Assembly: GCF_003966265.1 (NCBI RefSeq)
Contig: NZ_RXNV01000004.1
Span: 1-64,000, forward strand
Reading direction: 5' to 3'
DNA: 64,000 nt
Source: Shewanella atlantica
GTDB lineage: Bacteria > Pseudomonadota > Gammaproteobacteria > Enterobacterales > Shewanellaceae
A program made the position numbers and the translations under genes. Under the pieces are notes generated by a model. That model was given only the letters and a program-made list of their open reading frames with translations. It did not search any database and had not been told where the DNA came from. Shown piece after piece: positions 16,661 to 28,050 of this stretch (position 1 is its first letter; every line of letters begins with the position of its first letter).

Positions 16661-18091
16661 ATGATGAAATTTAAGATTAAGCACAAGTTATTTTTAGCCA
16701 TCATCACGGCTAATATCTTTATCGTGCTTGGAATTTACATCCTCAGCAGCCTCTCTTTTAGCAGCAGTTTTCGTGAGTACCTGGATGCAAACCGCGAGAA
16801 GGAGTTAGCCCCCATGGTCGAGGCCGTGGCCAGAGAGTACCAAAAACAGCAGGATTGGCACTGGCTTCGACAACGTGGCAGATCGACCTGGCGCACGCTT
16901 ATCGATACCTATTATGTGCCGAGAAACAGCAATCCTGACCGGGCACAATTTCGGCCGCCACTCTCAAATGGTGAGCGGCAGCCCCGGCCCAGACCACCAA
17001 TAGTTTTTATCGCCGACAGAGATCAGCAACTGCTGCTGGGCCGCAAAGATAAGCTCGATACAATCAATTGGATAGCCATTACTCTAGATGATCAAACCGT
17101 AGGCTATTTGGGCTACCACAGAACCACCCATATCACCTCTCAACTCGACCGCTTGTTTGTCGATAAATTAAAGACCAATTTAATCTGGATTGTTATCTTC
17201 GTCATTTTAATATCGGCGCTTATCGCCCTGATCCAGAGCCGATTTTTCGTTAAACCTATCATCAGGCTCAGCCAGGCCACCCATAAGATCAGTAAAGGCG
17301 AGTTTACCACCCGCATTGCCGTGTCGAGCGATGATGAGATAGGTGAGCTGTGCCAGGACTTTAATCGCTTAGCAAAATCGCTGGACCGTAACTTGAAGGC
17401 CCGTCAGCAATGGATAGCCGATATTTCCCATGAGCTCAGAACCCCCGTCGCTATTTTGCAGGGGGAGTTAGAAGCGCTACAGGACGGTATTCGAGACCAC
17501 TCCCCCGAGTCGGTCGACTCACTGTACCAGGAGGTTAAGCGTTTAGCCTTTCTGATCAATGATCTGCATGAGTTGTCTATGTCGGACATGGGCGCGCTGA
17601 GTTATCGCTTCGAAAACCTGGATCTCGTTGAAGTGTTAGAGCAGGTTATCGAGAGTAAAAAAGACACCATAGTGAGCGCCGGGTTTAACATCGAACAGAG
17701 CTATTTACAGGGCTGTGAACAGGACTATGAACAAGATAAATTGATACTTAAGGGCGATGAGCACCGCCTGAATCAACTGTTCCTCAATCTGCTCAATAAT
17801 AGCCTGGCTTATAGCGACTCAAGTGGCACCGTCGAGATAAAGGTTAAAACCCAGGGGCCAAACGTCCTCATCAGTTGGAGCGATACACCACCAGGAGTGA
17901 GTGAGGAGCAGTTAGCGAAACTGTTCGACAGGTTATATCGCGCAGAATCGTCGCGCAATCGAAATTCGGGTGGTTCGGGTATAGGCTTATCCATAGCTAA
18001 GAACATCGTCGAGGCGCACAACGGCACCATTACCGCCAGTGCTTCAAGTTTAGGTGGCGTGGCCTTCGACATCACGCTTCCGCTGAAATAA
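16661..18091 (+). CDS. baeS: BaeS-like sensor histidine kinase
   Basis: Inner-membrane sensor kinase of 476 residues. TM1 covers about residues 8-31, a periplasmic segment of ~140 residues with a proline-rich stretch (RQPRPRPP) follows, TM2 is around 172-190, then HAMP. The H-box is DISHELRTPVAI with phospho-acceptor His257, followed by an N-box (LNQLFLNLLNNSLAY) and G boxes (GGSGIGLSIAKN). This architecture and sequence match BaeS, which senses envelope stress. In E. coli baeSR follows mdtABC pump genes; none is present here. The partner regulator follows after a 13-bp repeat array. The start is the first of two adjacent ATGs; the ribosome-binding site is weak. Confidence 0.88.
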   Translation: MMKFKIKHKLFLAIITANIFIVLGIYILSSLSFSSSFREYLDANREKELAPMVEAVAREYQKQQDWHWLRQRGRSTWRTLIDTYYVPRNSNPDRAQFRPPLSNGERQPRPRPPIVFIADRDQQLLLGRKDKLDTINWIAITLDDQTVGYLGYHRTTHITSQLDRLFVDKLKTNLIWIVIFVILISALIALIQSRFFVKPIIRLSQATHKISKGEFTTRIAVSSDDEIGELCQDFNRLAKSLDRNLKARQQWIADISHELRTPVAILQGELEALQDGIRDHSPESVDSLYQEVKRLAFLINDLHELSMSDMGALSYRFENLDLVEVLEQVIESKKDTIVSAGFNIEQSYLQGCEQDYEQDKLILKGDEHRLNQLFLNLLNNSLAYSDSSGTVEIKVKTQGPNVLISWSDTPPGVSEEQLAKLFDRLYRAESSRNRNSGGSGIGLSIAKNIVEAHNGTITASASSLGGVAFDITLPLK

Positions 18092-18107
18092 CTTACTTGA
18101 ACGCCAG

Positions 18108-18237
18108 TAACTAATTTTAGTAACTAATTTTAGTAACTAATTTTAGTAACTAATTTTAGTAACTAATTTTAGTAACTTATTCTAGAAACTTATTCTAGAA
18201 ACTTATTCTAGTAACTCGCTCTAATAACGAATAGCAA
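18108..18237. repeat. 13-bp tandem repeat array between baeS and baeR
   Basis: Ten 13-base units run from 18108 to 18237. The first five are identical (TAACTAATTTTAG). Then come TAACTTATTCTAG, two copies of AAACTTATTCTAG, TAACTCGCTCTAA and TAACGAATAGCAA. Each identical unit holds TAA, TAA and TAG, and because 13 is not a multiple of three, stops occur in all frames. The array fills nearly the whole gap between the kinase stop and the regulator start. Confidence 0.9.
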
Positions 18238-18258
18238 TAACTAATGACAGGCAACTGG

Positions 18259-18951
18259 ATGAACACTGAAGCAGCAAAACGAATTTTGATTGTTGAGGAT
18301 GAGGTGAAGATAGCCCAGCTTCTGGCCGACTACCTTGCCGGCTCATCCTTCGAACCCCATCAACTCCATCGCGGCGATGAGGTGCAAGCCTGGTTAGCCA
18401 GCCATCCCTGCGATCTGATATTGCTGGACCTTATGCTACCGGGCCTCGATGGTTTAGAGGTGTGCAAACAGATCCGCCAGCACTCGAACGTCCCCATCAT
18501 AATGATCACGGCCCGGGTAGAGGAGATAGACCGCCTGCTCGGTCTGGAGCTTGGGGCCGATGACTATATCTGTAAACCCTTTAGTCCGCGGGAAGTGGTC
18601 GCCCGGGTCAAAGCCGTGATACGCAGAGTGGTCAATCAGGCATCTGCTAACACTAACGATATTCAAATTGATGGTATTCGACTCGATAAAGAGAGCTTTA
18701 AAGTGTCTAAATCCGGTGTGCATTGTGACCTGACCAAGGTCGAGTTTTACCTCTTCAGTGCCATGTTTAAGCAGCCCGGTCGAATATTTTCAAGGGATCA
18801 GTTGATGGATATCATCTACGATGACCGCCACTTCGTCAGTGACAGAACCATAGACAGCCATATTAAGAAGGTACGTAAGAAACTTGCCTCTATCGGAATT
18901 GAGGAGAGCGCCGTTCACTCTGTGTATGGCGCAGGCTATAAGTATGAGTAA
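18259..18951 (+). CDS. baeR: BaeR-like OmpR-family response regulator
   Basis: Response regulator with an N-terminal receiver domain (RILIVEDEVKIAQLL, phospho-acceptor Asp in LILLDLMLPGLDG, conserved Lys in ICKPFSPREVVARVKAV) and a C-terminal winged-helix DNA-binding domain (RTIDSHIKKVRKKL). The run RLLGLELGADDYICKPFSPR is close to E. coli BaeR as I recall it. It is expected to be phosphorylated by the upstream kinase and to control envelope-stress genes. ATG 18259 has AGG at a usable distance; ATG 18244, five codons upstream, is also possible but has no ribosome-binding site and abuts the repeat array. Total length is 230 or 235 residues. Confidence 0.88.
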   Translation: MNTEAAKRILIVEDEVKIAQLLADYLAGSSFEPHQLHRGDEVQAWLASHPCDLILLDLMLPGLDGLEVCKQIRQHSNVPIIMITARVEEIDRLLGLELGADDYICKPFSPREVVARVKAVIRRVVNQASANTNDIQIDGIRLDKESFKVSKSGVHCDLTKVEFYLFSAMFKQPGRIFSRDQLMDIIYDDRHFVSDRTIDSHIKKVRKKLASIGIEESAVHSVYGAGYKYE

Positions 18952-18971
18952 AAGCTCTTTGATTAACAGCC

Positions 18972-19904
18972 TTATTCCCTAAGCTTTGTACTCTCAATCA
19001 ACAGCCCATACAGACATTTAGCAGCGGGGCCGGTTTTCGCCCCTTTCGGTAAGGTTAAATGCATCGGCACCTGATAACGCTCGGCGTTCTCGACTTTCAG
19101 GATAGCAATATTGTCCATTCTTTGGCTTTGACTGAGTTGGTTTAGCTGGTGTTCCGGCAGGCGACAAAAGCCAGCGCCTTGCTCGACGGCCTGCCAGGCA
19201 TGGTCGAAATTATCCACCGTGATGCGCTGACGGGACTTAAGCCAACCCACATCCAGCTTTTCCTCTTGTTTTGCCTCTTGTTTACCGCCAAGGTTTACAG
19301 GGCCCCCCAGATCTCGCACGACGATCTGGCAGCTAGTGGTAAAATCCGCCGTACACAGGGGATGTTTACTTGCCAGTGGATGGGTTTTGGCCACCACGGG
19401 CAGCATAGTCACGATACCGAAAGCCTCACAGGGATAATTAGTGACAGGCAGAGTGACGATAGATATGTCGGCCAGTTCATCGGTCACCATCTGCGATGTT
19501 TTAGACAAAGAGGTCTCAACCACCTGAATCGAGGTGCTGCTATTTTGTGCCAGAAACTCAGCCATTGGTTGATACAACCAACTGCGGTCGCACAGGTGGT
19601 CGATGGCGATGGTTATCTCCGACTCTATTCCCTTAGCGAGCTGGGTGCTTATCTCTTCGAGCTCCCTCGCCTGCTCTAACATCGAATCTGCCCGGCGAAG
19701 GAGCGCCTTTCCATCGTCACTCAGTACCGCACGGCGACCCTTTATCTCCACAAGAGAGACACCTAACTGCGCTTCAAGCTTTTTGACCGAATAGATTAGC
19801 GTGGTGTGGCTCTTGTTCAATGCTGTCGCAGCGGCCTGAATACTGCCTGCACGGTCAATTTCGTACAAGGTTAGCCACTGATCCAGGGTGGTTTTCAATC
19901 TCAC
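18972..19904 (-). CDS. LysR family transcriptional regulator
   Basis: LTTR of about 310 residues. Helix-turn-helix: LYEIDRAGSIQAAATALNKSHTTLIYSVKKLEAQLG, an unusual recognition helix (SHTTLIYSVKKLE) but in family register. The effector domain follows (SEITIAIDHLCDRSWLYQPM). I favour the GTG at 19904 (MRLKTTLDQW), which gives the usual short N-terminus; the open frame extends to a TTG at 19955. It is convergent with baeR and divergent from the YdhR-type monooxygenase gene, with about 150 bases between, so it may control that gene and the membrane protein downstream; this is inference from context. Confidence 0.85.
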   Translation of the reverse strand: MRLKTTLDQWLTLYEIDRAGSIQAAATALNKSHTTLIYSVKKLEAQLGVSLVEIKGRRAVLSDDGKALLRRADSMLEQARELEEISTQLAKGIESEITIAIDHLCDRSWLYQPMAEFLAQNSSTSIQVVETSLSKTSQMVTDELADISIVTLPVTNYPCEAFGIVTMLPVVAKTHPLASKHPLCTADFTTSCQIVVRDLGGPVNLGGKQEAKQEEKLDVGWLKSRQRITVDNFDHAWQAVEQGAGFCRLPEHQLNQLSQSQRMDNIAILKVENAERYQVPMHLTLPKGAKTGPAAKCLYGLLIESTKLRE

Positions 19905-20057
19905 TGGTCGATTTTCTCCACATATAACCGCAGTTTTATGAGCTTTTATGTTCAATTTATACAGGTATTATTATCCCCATACCAGAGAGCTGCAGACATA
20001 TTTATGAATTCCACTCTCATGTTAAGCAATTTAGAAAATTTATATTGGAGATAAGAG

Positions 20058-20369
20058 ATGCAAAAGTTACTACAGGTCGATTTCGGTTTTAAGGGTCCGT
20101 TTGGAGAAGAGATGGCAACCATGCTTACGGGCTTAGCCGAGTCAATCAATGATGAACCCGGAATGATTTGGAAGATCTGGACCGAAAATGAAGCTAGGCA
20201 GCTCGGAGGTGGAATATACCTGTTTGAAGATGAAGCCACTGCACAGGCTTATCTGGAGATGCATACGGCTCGCTTAAATAAAATGGGGATATCAGATGTC
20301 AGGGGGCTGATTTTCGATGTGAACCAGACGCTGTCTGCGATCAATAATGGCCCCATAGCCCAAGGGTGA
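20058..20369 (+). CDS. YdhR-type putative monooxygenase
   Basis: Small protein of 103 residues of the YdhR family (PF08803), a dimeric ferredoxin-like alpha-beta barrel related to antibiotic-biosynthesis monooxygenases. Typical features are the N-terminal LLQVDFGFKGPFGEEM, GMIWKIWTENEARQLGGGIYLF and a C-terminal helix with FDVNQTLSAI. Family members may oxidise aromatic compounds without cofactor, but in vivo substrates are unknown. TGGAGATAAGAG precedes the ATG. The next gene's Shine-Dalgarno overlaps its stop, so the two are co-transcribed; the divergent LysR gene is a likely regulator. Confidence 0.85.
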   Translation: MQKLLQVDFGFKGPFGEEMATMLTGLAESINDEPGMIWKIWTENEARQLGGGIYLFEDEATAQAYLEMHTARLNKMGISDVRGLIFDVNQTLSAINNGPIAQG

Positions 20370-20379
20370 GGAGAGCGTG

Positions 20380-20751
20380 ATGAACAACAAGACATTTTTA
20401 ACTGTCCACGGCGCGGTTTACACGGTATTCGCATTGGCGCTGTTTTTTGTGCCAACACTAATGTGGCCCATGTATGGGGTAGAGATTAACGACCGCTATG
20501 CCTATTTTCTCTCTCAGCACACATCGATATTTCTGGGGGGAATAGCCGCGATAAGCTTGTTATTGCGTGAGATTGAGACCGGTAAACTGGCTAGAAATCT
20601 GTTTTTGGCCCTGACAATCTCAAATGGCCTGGGCGTCATCATTACTCTGTATGCTGGCCTGACTGATATCTTCGTCGGTTTTGGCTGGAGCGACCCGGCA
20701 TTCTTTACCCTATTGTCAATTATGAGCTTTATGCAGATGAGAAAACAATAA
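20380..20751 (+). CDS. Four-helix membrane protein, unknown function
   Basis: Inner-membrane protein of 123 residues with four hydrophobic segments (about 6-27, 45-62, 69-92 and 98-118) and few charged residues between. I do not recognise a characterised family. AGGAG sits 7 bases before ATG 20380; the GTG at 20377 is an alternative start. It forms a two-gene operon with the YdhR-type gene, suggesting a role in handling the same compound, perhaps as a membrane partner; this is inference. Confidence 0.75.
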   Translation: MNNKTFLTVHGAVYTVFALALFFVPTLMWPMYGVEINDRYAYFLSQHTSIFLGGIAAISLLLREIETGKLARNLFLALTISNGLGVIITLYAGLTDIFVGFGWSDPAFFTLLSIMSFMQMRKQ

Positions 20752-20792
20752 CAGCCATGGTTCACGACCCGAACGCCAGCCATAAGTACCAA

Positions 20793-20836
20793 TAAAAAAA
20801 GGTGAGTTTAAGCTTATGCTTAACCTCACCTTTTTG
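20793..20836. terminator. Bidirectional intrinsic terminator
   Basis: GGTGAGTTTAAGC and GCTTAACCTCACC pair with one mismatch around TTAT; A7 lies on the left and T5 on the right. It serves the rightward ydhR-membrane operon and the leftward lpxM gene, which converge here. Confidence 0.85.
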
Positions 20837-20902
20837 CTTTCGCAGAAACGGCATCACTGACACCGCACCGAACATATCGGCTATTGAACTAATACAGGTG
20901 AA

Positions 20903-21838
20903 TCAATACAGGGGTGCTTCGCCTTCGGGGCGTGTCTTGAGCACCTTCAAAAACCACATATACTGCTCCGGATAGGCTAAGATCACCTGCTCCACAGCCC
21001 TGTTCAAGGCAAGCGCTTCATTTTCTTTGCCCTTCATCTCATCGGGTTCGATGGCCGGCATGACGGTTAATTCAAATTGACGAGCTTGCTGATTATAGCC
21101 AATTTTAACCGGCATCACCTGGGCATTACCGGCCTGAGCCAGACGCCCGACGACCGGCAGTGTCGCCTTAACCGTGCCCAGGAAAGGGGCAAAAACGCTT
21201 TTATCCGGCCCTAAGTCTTCATCGGGAAGGTAGAAGAAGCTTTTATCATTTTTAAGCTCAGACAAGAGTGCGCGGATCCCCGCCTCGCGCATATAGATGT
21301 TGCCACCGAGACTGCTACGCATACGGTTGTTAAACCAGTTAAACAGGCCGTTACGATGGGCCTTAGCCATACTCACCATAGGCAGGTCGAGGTTCAACCT
21401 GAGACCCGCATATTCAATTCCCCACACATGGGGCATGATAAATATTACCGGTTGACCGGCCGCTCGTGCATTCTCAACATGCTCAAACCCCATCAACTTG
21501 ACCCTGCGACGCATGTTGGCATGTGAGCGTACCAGCAGCTCAGACTGGGCCAGCAAGATCATGACAAAGTTTTCAATATTCTCTTTGAGTAATGCCTCTA
21601 CCTCGACAGGAGTTTTTTCGGGAAAGCAGGCTGTGACATTGATTCGAGCAATCGAAATAGGTTTCTTTGCAATCGTCATCACCAGTTTAGCGAGTAAACG
21701 CGCTATGGGATCACGCAGCCTTGCCGGCATCAAACCGAAGATGACCAATATCAGGATCCCAAACCAGGTTAACCAATATTTGGGGTGAAGTAGCTCGGCT
21801 TTGAACTTACGATCAAAATACTTAGGCTTTCTTGACAA
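20903..21838 (-). CDS. lpxM: Lipid A biosynthesis late acyltransferase (LpxM/MsbB type)
   Basis: Inner-membrane acyltransferase of 311 residues of the LpxL/LpxM family, transferring a secondary acyl chain from acyl-ACP to the Kdo2-lipid A precursor. It has an N-terminal membrane anchor (WLTWFGILILVIFGLMPARL), the HX4(D/E) catalytic motif as HVWGIE, and FYLPDEDLG downstream. LpxM rather than LpxL is inferred from overall resemblance (PDEDLGP, MWFLKVLKTRPEG). Translation probably starts at TTG 21838, preceded by GAGGT. It is a single gene; the leader contains a degenerate 13-bp repeat array. Confidence 0.85.
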   Translation of the reverse strand: MSRKPKYFDRKFKAELLHPKYWLTWFGILILVIFGLMPARLRDPIARLLAKLVMTIAKKPISIARINVTACFPEKTPVEVEALLKENIENFVMILLAQSELLVRSHANMRRRVKLMGFEHVENARAAGQPVIFIMPHVWGIEYAGLRLNLDLPMVSMAKAHRNGLFNWFNNRMRSSLGGNIYMREAGIRALLSELKNDKSFFYLPDEDLGPDKSVFAPFLGTVKATLPVVGRLAQAGNAQVMPVKIGYNQQARQFELTVMPAIEPDEMKGKENEALALNRAVEQVILAYPEQYMWFLKVLKTRPEGEAPLY

Positions 21839-22232
21839 AAAAATGACCTCAATTAATACCTGGCGCTAATATTCAGCGCTAATAACCACTAATACCGAAC
21901 ACTAATACCGAACATTAATATCTGGCACTAATGCCTTACACTGTGGACAGACTGCTCGGTAGCGCCCTCTTAAATTCTTATTTCAAGGCGATTGATCCTG
22001 GAATGGCAATTCCGTTTACATCAAGGCAATAATGAAATGAAGTATTTGAGAAGTTTCCGTTGGCAGATGCTACCAACAGCTGAGTAATGGCATTTTCAAT
22101 GCTAGACGGTTTCAGGAGCGGCAAGTAACCTTTGATTCAAATAGCTGTATTTGTTCGAAAGATTATTTAATTCTCACCTGTAAATAAGAAAACGAATAAG
22201 ATTGATATGAATTTCACTAGAAAAATATACAG
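21839..22232. other. Gene-free stretch upstream of lpxM
   Basis: About 390 bases without a supportable ORF. It contains the lpxM leader with a degenerate 13-bp repeat (21854-21941), then unremarkable AT-rich sequence up to the ihfA terminator. Confidence 0.5.
21854..21941. repeat. Degenerate 13-bp tandem array upstream of lpxM
   Basis: Seven units, each beginning TAAT: TAATACCTGGCGC, TAATATTCAGCGC, a 10-base TAATAACCAC, TAATACCGAACAC, TAATACCGAACAT, TAATATCTGGCAC, TAATGCCTTACAC. Six of seven are exactly 13 bases. The array begins 16 bases before the lpxM start codon. Confidence 0.75.
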
Positions 22233-22257
22233 AAAAAGCCACTACATGAGTGGCCTT
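22233..22257 (-). terminator. Terminator of pheST-ihfA operon
   Basis: GCCACT and AGTGGC form a short GC-rich stem flanked by A5 on the left, so the leftward transcript ends with a hairpin and U run about 20 bases past the ihfA stop. Confidence 0.8.
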
Positions 22258-22278
22258 AACTGTAACTATTTAACGCGA

Positions 22279-22575
22279 TTATTTTTTCGCGTTAGCCTCT
22301 TCGACTCGGCTCTTAAGCTTTTGTCCAGGTCGGAAAGTTACGACTCGGCGAGCTGAGATAGGGATATCTTCGCCTGTTTTCGGGTTCCTTCCCGGTCTTT
22401 GATTCTTATCTCTAAGGTCAAAGTTGCCAAAGCCAGATAACTTGACCTGCTCACCACTTTCGAGTGCTTGACGAATTTCTTCGAAAAACGTCTCTACCAT
22501 CTCCTTAGCTACACGCTTGTTAATTCCTAGCGTTTCAAAAAGATGCTCTGCCATTTCGGCTTTGGTAAGTGCCAT
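22279..22575 (-). CDS. ihfA: Integration host factor subunit alpha
   Basis: IHF alpha, 98 residues, the DNA-bending subunit that pairs with IHF beta. The sequence starts [17 protein letters not shown] and contains [25 protein letters not shown], the beta-arm with the intercalating Pro of the RPGRNPKTG tip. Full family length. It begins 5 bases after the pheT stop, in the same order as in E. coli (pheS-pheT-ihfA), and is co-transcribed, ending at the hairpin at 22233-22257. Confidence 0.98.
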
Positions 22576-22580
22576 ATTCT

Positions 22581-24968
22581 TTAATCCCTCAACAGTGCGT
22601 TGAACTCTGACTTGAGAGCGGAAACCACTGAATCTACCATCTCAGCTATCTCTTTTTCTTCAAGTGTACGTGTGTTGTCTTGTAACGTAAGTGCGATGGC
22701 TAGGCTCTTTTTACCCGGCTCAACACCTTTACCTTGGTATACATCGAATAAGTTTAAGCCAACCAACTGATTTTGGCCAACTTTTCTTATCATTTTTACA
22801 ACATCTCCGGCAGAAACATTGTCATCTACTACGATGGCGATGTCACGACGGTTAGCAGGAAACTTAGATACAGTCTGGGCTAGCGGTAAGCCGGCATGTA
22901 ATAAAGCGTCCAATTCGAGCTCAAAAACAATTGTTTTACCATTGAGTCCAAAAGGCTTTTCTAAGCTTGGATGTACTGCACCAATGATACCAATTACTCG
23001 ATCATTCCTTAATATTTCAGCACATTGCCCCGGATGAAGAGCCGGATGTGTTGCACTTCTAAAAGTAAATTCAACATCGGAAACTGTCAAGCCGATGATG
23101 GCTTCAAGGTCGCCCTTAAGATCGAAAAAGTCGACCGTTTTAGACTCCATCGACCAGTGCTCATCATTTTGGTTACCTGAAATAACCGCACCCAGCATAG
23201 CCTGCTGACGTACATTTGATTCTGCAGTGTTATCAGGAACAAAGCGTAAACCTGTTTCGAAAAGACGAACACGGTTCTGTTGACGGCTCTGGTTGTAACC
23301 TACGGCACCTAAAAGACCGGTAAACATAGATAGTCGCATCGCTGACATCTCAACTGAGATTGGATTCGGCAATGTCATCGCCTCTTCACCAGGATGAACT
23401 AAGTTTTGCAACTTAGGATCGACGAAACTATAGGTCACCGCTTCCTGGAAACCACGAGCAACAAGCATGCTGCGAACGCGCTTTAAGCTAATATCTGATT
23501 CTTTATGATCAGGCATGCTCAGCGACGCTACAGGCGCTGTGTTAGGAATATTGTTGTAACCGTAGATACGGGCAACTTCTTCAATCAAATCTTCTTCGAT
23601 AGCCATATCGAAACGATACGTTGCCGTCGTCACTTCCCAGGTATCTGCATTCACTGTTACAGCAAAGCCAAGACGCTCAAGGATCTCAGTTACTTCAGCA
23701 TCAGAGATATGATGACCTAAGATGCGGTCAAGCTTGCTACGACGTAATACGATCTCAACAGGCTTAGGAAGATGCTCTTCTGATTTAGCTTCAACAACTG
23801 GGCCTGCTTCACCGCCACAGATATCGAGTACCAGGCGTGTAGCGCGATCCATCACCTTATGCTGCAGCTCAGGGTCAACACCACGCTCGAAGCGATGTGA
23901 AGAGTCTGTGTGCAGGCCAAGACGACGAGCCTTGCCTAAGATGGCTAAAGGTGCGAAGAACGCACACTCGAGCATGATGTCTTGAGTATCGGTGTTCACA
24001 CCAGAGAATTCGCCACCAAAGACACCAGCAAGCGCCAGAGGCTGCTTTTGGTCGCTGATGACTAGAGTATCAGCAGGAACTGTGATCTCGTTACCATCAA
24101 GCAGAGTGAGCTTCTCAGAACCTGTTCCCATGCGTACTTGAATGTCACCTGCCAGTTGAGCAAGATCGAATGCGTGCATAGGCTGACCAAATTCGATCAA
24201 TACGTAGTTCGTGATATCGACAATAGGATCGATTGAGCGAATACCGCTGCGACGCAACTTCTCTTGCATCCAAAGTGGTGACTCGGCCTTCACGTTAACG
24301 TTTTTAACCACACGACCTAAATAACGAGCGCAAGATGCCGGCGCCTGAAGATCGATCTTGATAGCATCATCAATCGTAGGCGTAACCGCTTCCCAACTAG
24401 GCTCAGTCACAGACTGACGGTTTAATACACCCACTTCACGGGCCAGACCTGCCATACCGAGACAGTCTGCACGGTTAGCTGTCAGGTCAACATCGATAAC
24501 GGCGTCGTTGAGACTCAAATAATCACGAAGATCTGCACCAATTGGCGCATCGACTGGTAGTTCGAGGATACCATCGCTTTCAACGTCTATACCCAGCTCA
24601 CCGTATGAGCAGAGCATACCAAACGACGGCTCACCGCGTAGTTTGGCTTTCTTAATTTTAAAATCGCCAGGTAGTACTGCACCGACCATAGCCACCGCAA
24701 CTTTAATACCCAGACGGCAGTTAGATGCGCCACAAACGATGTCGATCAATTCATCTTCACCGACATTGATCTTTGTTACGCGAAGCTTATCGGCATCAGG
24801 ATGTTGACCACATTCGACAACTTCACCAACGACAACACCGCTGAACTCACCGGCAACACCTTCAATACCATCTACTTCCAAACCAGCCATGGTGATTTGA
24901 TGGGATAACTCTTCACGACTAATGCTTGGGTTTACCCACTCACGAAGCCAAGATTCACTAAATTTCAT
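22581..24968 (-). CDS. pheT: Phenylalanyl-tRNA synthetase beta subunit
   Basis: PheRS beta, 795 residues, matching the usual length. The N-terminal tRNA-binding OB domain ([20 protein letters not shown]) is followed by the B3/B4 editing region, the B5 helix-turn domain, the catalytic-like fold and the C-terminal ferredoxin-like anticodon-binding domain ([17 protein letters not shown]). It forms the alpha2-beta2 enzyme that charges tRNA-Phe and edits mis-charged Tyr. The gene lies between pheS (15-base gap) and ihfA (5-base gap) on one transcript. Confidence 0.98.
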
Positions 24969-24983
24969 GCTAATACAGCTCCG

Positions 24984-26370
<1,387 letters not shown>

Positions 26371-27876
26371 ATGAAAGAAGTAAAATTCCGCTGGATAGAT
26401 CAATACCTTATCCATATGACCCTGAAAACCAAATTTGCTATTTTAGCTATCGTTCCCATCTTCACCTTGATAGGCCTTGCATTGGTGCTTAACAGCCAAT
26501 TTGAATCTGAGTTGCTTGAGACTCATAACAAGGCAAATCTGGCTCAGGCTCAAAGCGTAAATTCAGTTGTTGATATCAGTTATGACTTTATTCCTGAGTC
26601 ACAGCGTGCAGAGTATCTGAAAAGAGTTAACCGGGTTGCTAATATTAAACTGGTCAGTGATCTAGTCGGCAAGAGCGAACGTCTCGCACAGCAAGGCGGC
26701 GGTACTCAGGAGACAAGTTCCGGTCTGCTGTCGGTGAGTAAAGTCAGTAACAACCAATTAGTTACGACCTCAGCAGTCGCACCTCTCGAGACAATCGAAG
26801 ATAACAGCCATTGGTTATCTATTGTTATGTCCGTCGCATCCATGATTGTGATCATCTTAATTGCGGGTTACTACATCTCTACATTTGTCGGAGGCGCACT
26901 CTACACCAGTGTGATGGCCCTTAAACGAGCCGCCGACGGCGATCTCACCAGTCGTCTCAACTTCTTTGAAGTTAAAGATGAGTTTAGTTTGCTGGCTATC
27001 AGTATTGATACTCTGGTCGAGAGACAGCATAACCTGGTTAAGCAGATCACTCAGGCGAGTACACAGATCCGTCAAGTGGTGCAGTCATTCAGACAAAATG
27101 CTCAGGAAGGCCAGTCATTGGCGGCAAATCAACGTCAGCATCTGGACTCACTAGCCACCGCGATGGAGGAGATGACTGCTGCCGTGATTGAGGTTGCCCG
27201 CAATGCCGAACAGTCATCAAGCGAGACCCAGGAAGCCAATAGCCAGGTCGATGCCGGTTCCAGAGACATCGAGACTACCGTTGTCGCTATCGGCGGTTTA
27301 TCCGATGAGATAGCCAATGCCTCAAGCGCCGTCCATGATCTCAATGAGAATGCGGCCAAGATCGACGAGGTTGTGACGACCATTAATGCCATCTCCGAAC
27401 AAACCAATTTATTGGCTTTGAACGCCGCGATTGAAGCAGCAAGAGCGGGTGAGCAAGGCCGTGGCTTTGCCGTCGTTGCCGATGAGGTCAGAACCCTAGC
27501 GGGACGAACTCAGTCCGCGACGGTCGAGATCAAATCCATGATTGAAGCACTTCAATCCGGTGCTCAGAACCTGACTCAGGTAATGAAGCGCACCGTCGAT
27601 AAAGCCGATGATGGTAAAAAGCATGTACTGGATACGGGCGAGGATCTTAAGGCGATTGCACATCACAGCTCAAAAGTTATGGAGATGAGCGTGCTCATTG
27701 CAACCTCTGCCGAAGAGCAATCATCGGTTGCTAATGAAATAGCCTCTAACCTGATGGAGATCCGCAATCAATCACACAATGTAGAACAATCTGCAAATGA
27801 ATCGGTTTCTGGTTGTGACGAGCTACATGCAACAGCCGAGCAGTTAGATGAACTGCTTGTTGGATTGAAGATCTAG
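26371..27876 (+). CDS. Methyl-accepting chemotaxis protein
   Basis: Chemoreceptor of 501 residues. TM1 lies at about residues 20-37, a short periplasmic domain of ~105 residues follows, TM2 is near 148-170, then HAMP, and a long signalling domain with the invariant hairpin tip [32 protein letters not shown]. It relays ligand binding to CheA/CheW. The small periplasmic domain fits no sensor family I can name. It has no C-terminal CheR-tethering pentapeptide. GAGAG precedes the ATG. It is a single gene, divergent from pheS; other chemotaxis genes are not in the window. Confidence 0.95.
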   Translation: MKEVKFRWIDQYLIHMTLKTKFAILAIVPIFTLIGLALVLNSQFESELLETHNKANLAQAQSVNSVVDISYDFIPESQRAEYLKRVNRVANIKLVSDLVGKSERLAQQGGGTQETSSGLLSVSKVSNNQLVTTSAVAPLETIEDNSHWLSIVMSVASMIVIILIAGYYISTFVGGALYTSVMALKRAADGDLTSRLNFFEVKDEFSLLAISIDTLVERQHNLVKQITQASTQIRQVVQSFRQNAQEGQSLAANQRQHLDSLATAMEEMTAAVIEVARNAEQSSSETQEANSQVDAGSRDIETTVVAIGGLSDEIANASSAVHDLNENAAKIDEVVTTINAISEQTNLLALNAAIEAARAGEQGRGFAVVADEVRTLAGRTQSATVEIKSMIEALQSGAQNLTQVMKRTVDKADDGKKHVLDTGEDLKAIAHHSSKVMEMSVLIATSAEEQSSVANEIASNLMEIRNQSHNVEQSANESVSGCDELHATAEQLDELLVGLKI

Positions 27877-28050
27877 TCAAAATTACAAGAGGCAGATACG
27901 GGGAAATCACGAACAGTTTAATCAGGCACCAGTGATAAACTGTTCGTGTTATTCGCTTCAATGCAACAGCCGGCAAGCTAACCTTTAATACCCGGGTTAC
28001 ACCTAAGTGTTAGCGTTTAATCTGATGCCATAAGAGGATTGAAAAGATAT

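Noticed and set aside
18108..18237. CRISPR array
   Set aside because: The units are 13 bp and directly adjacent with no spacers, and no cas gene is present; it is a simple tandem repeat.
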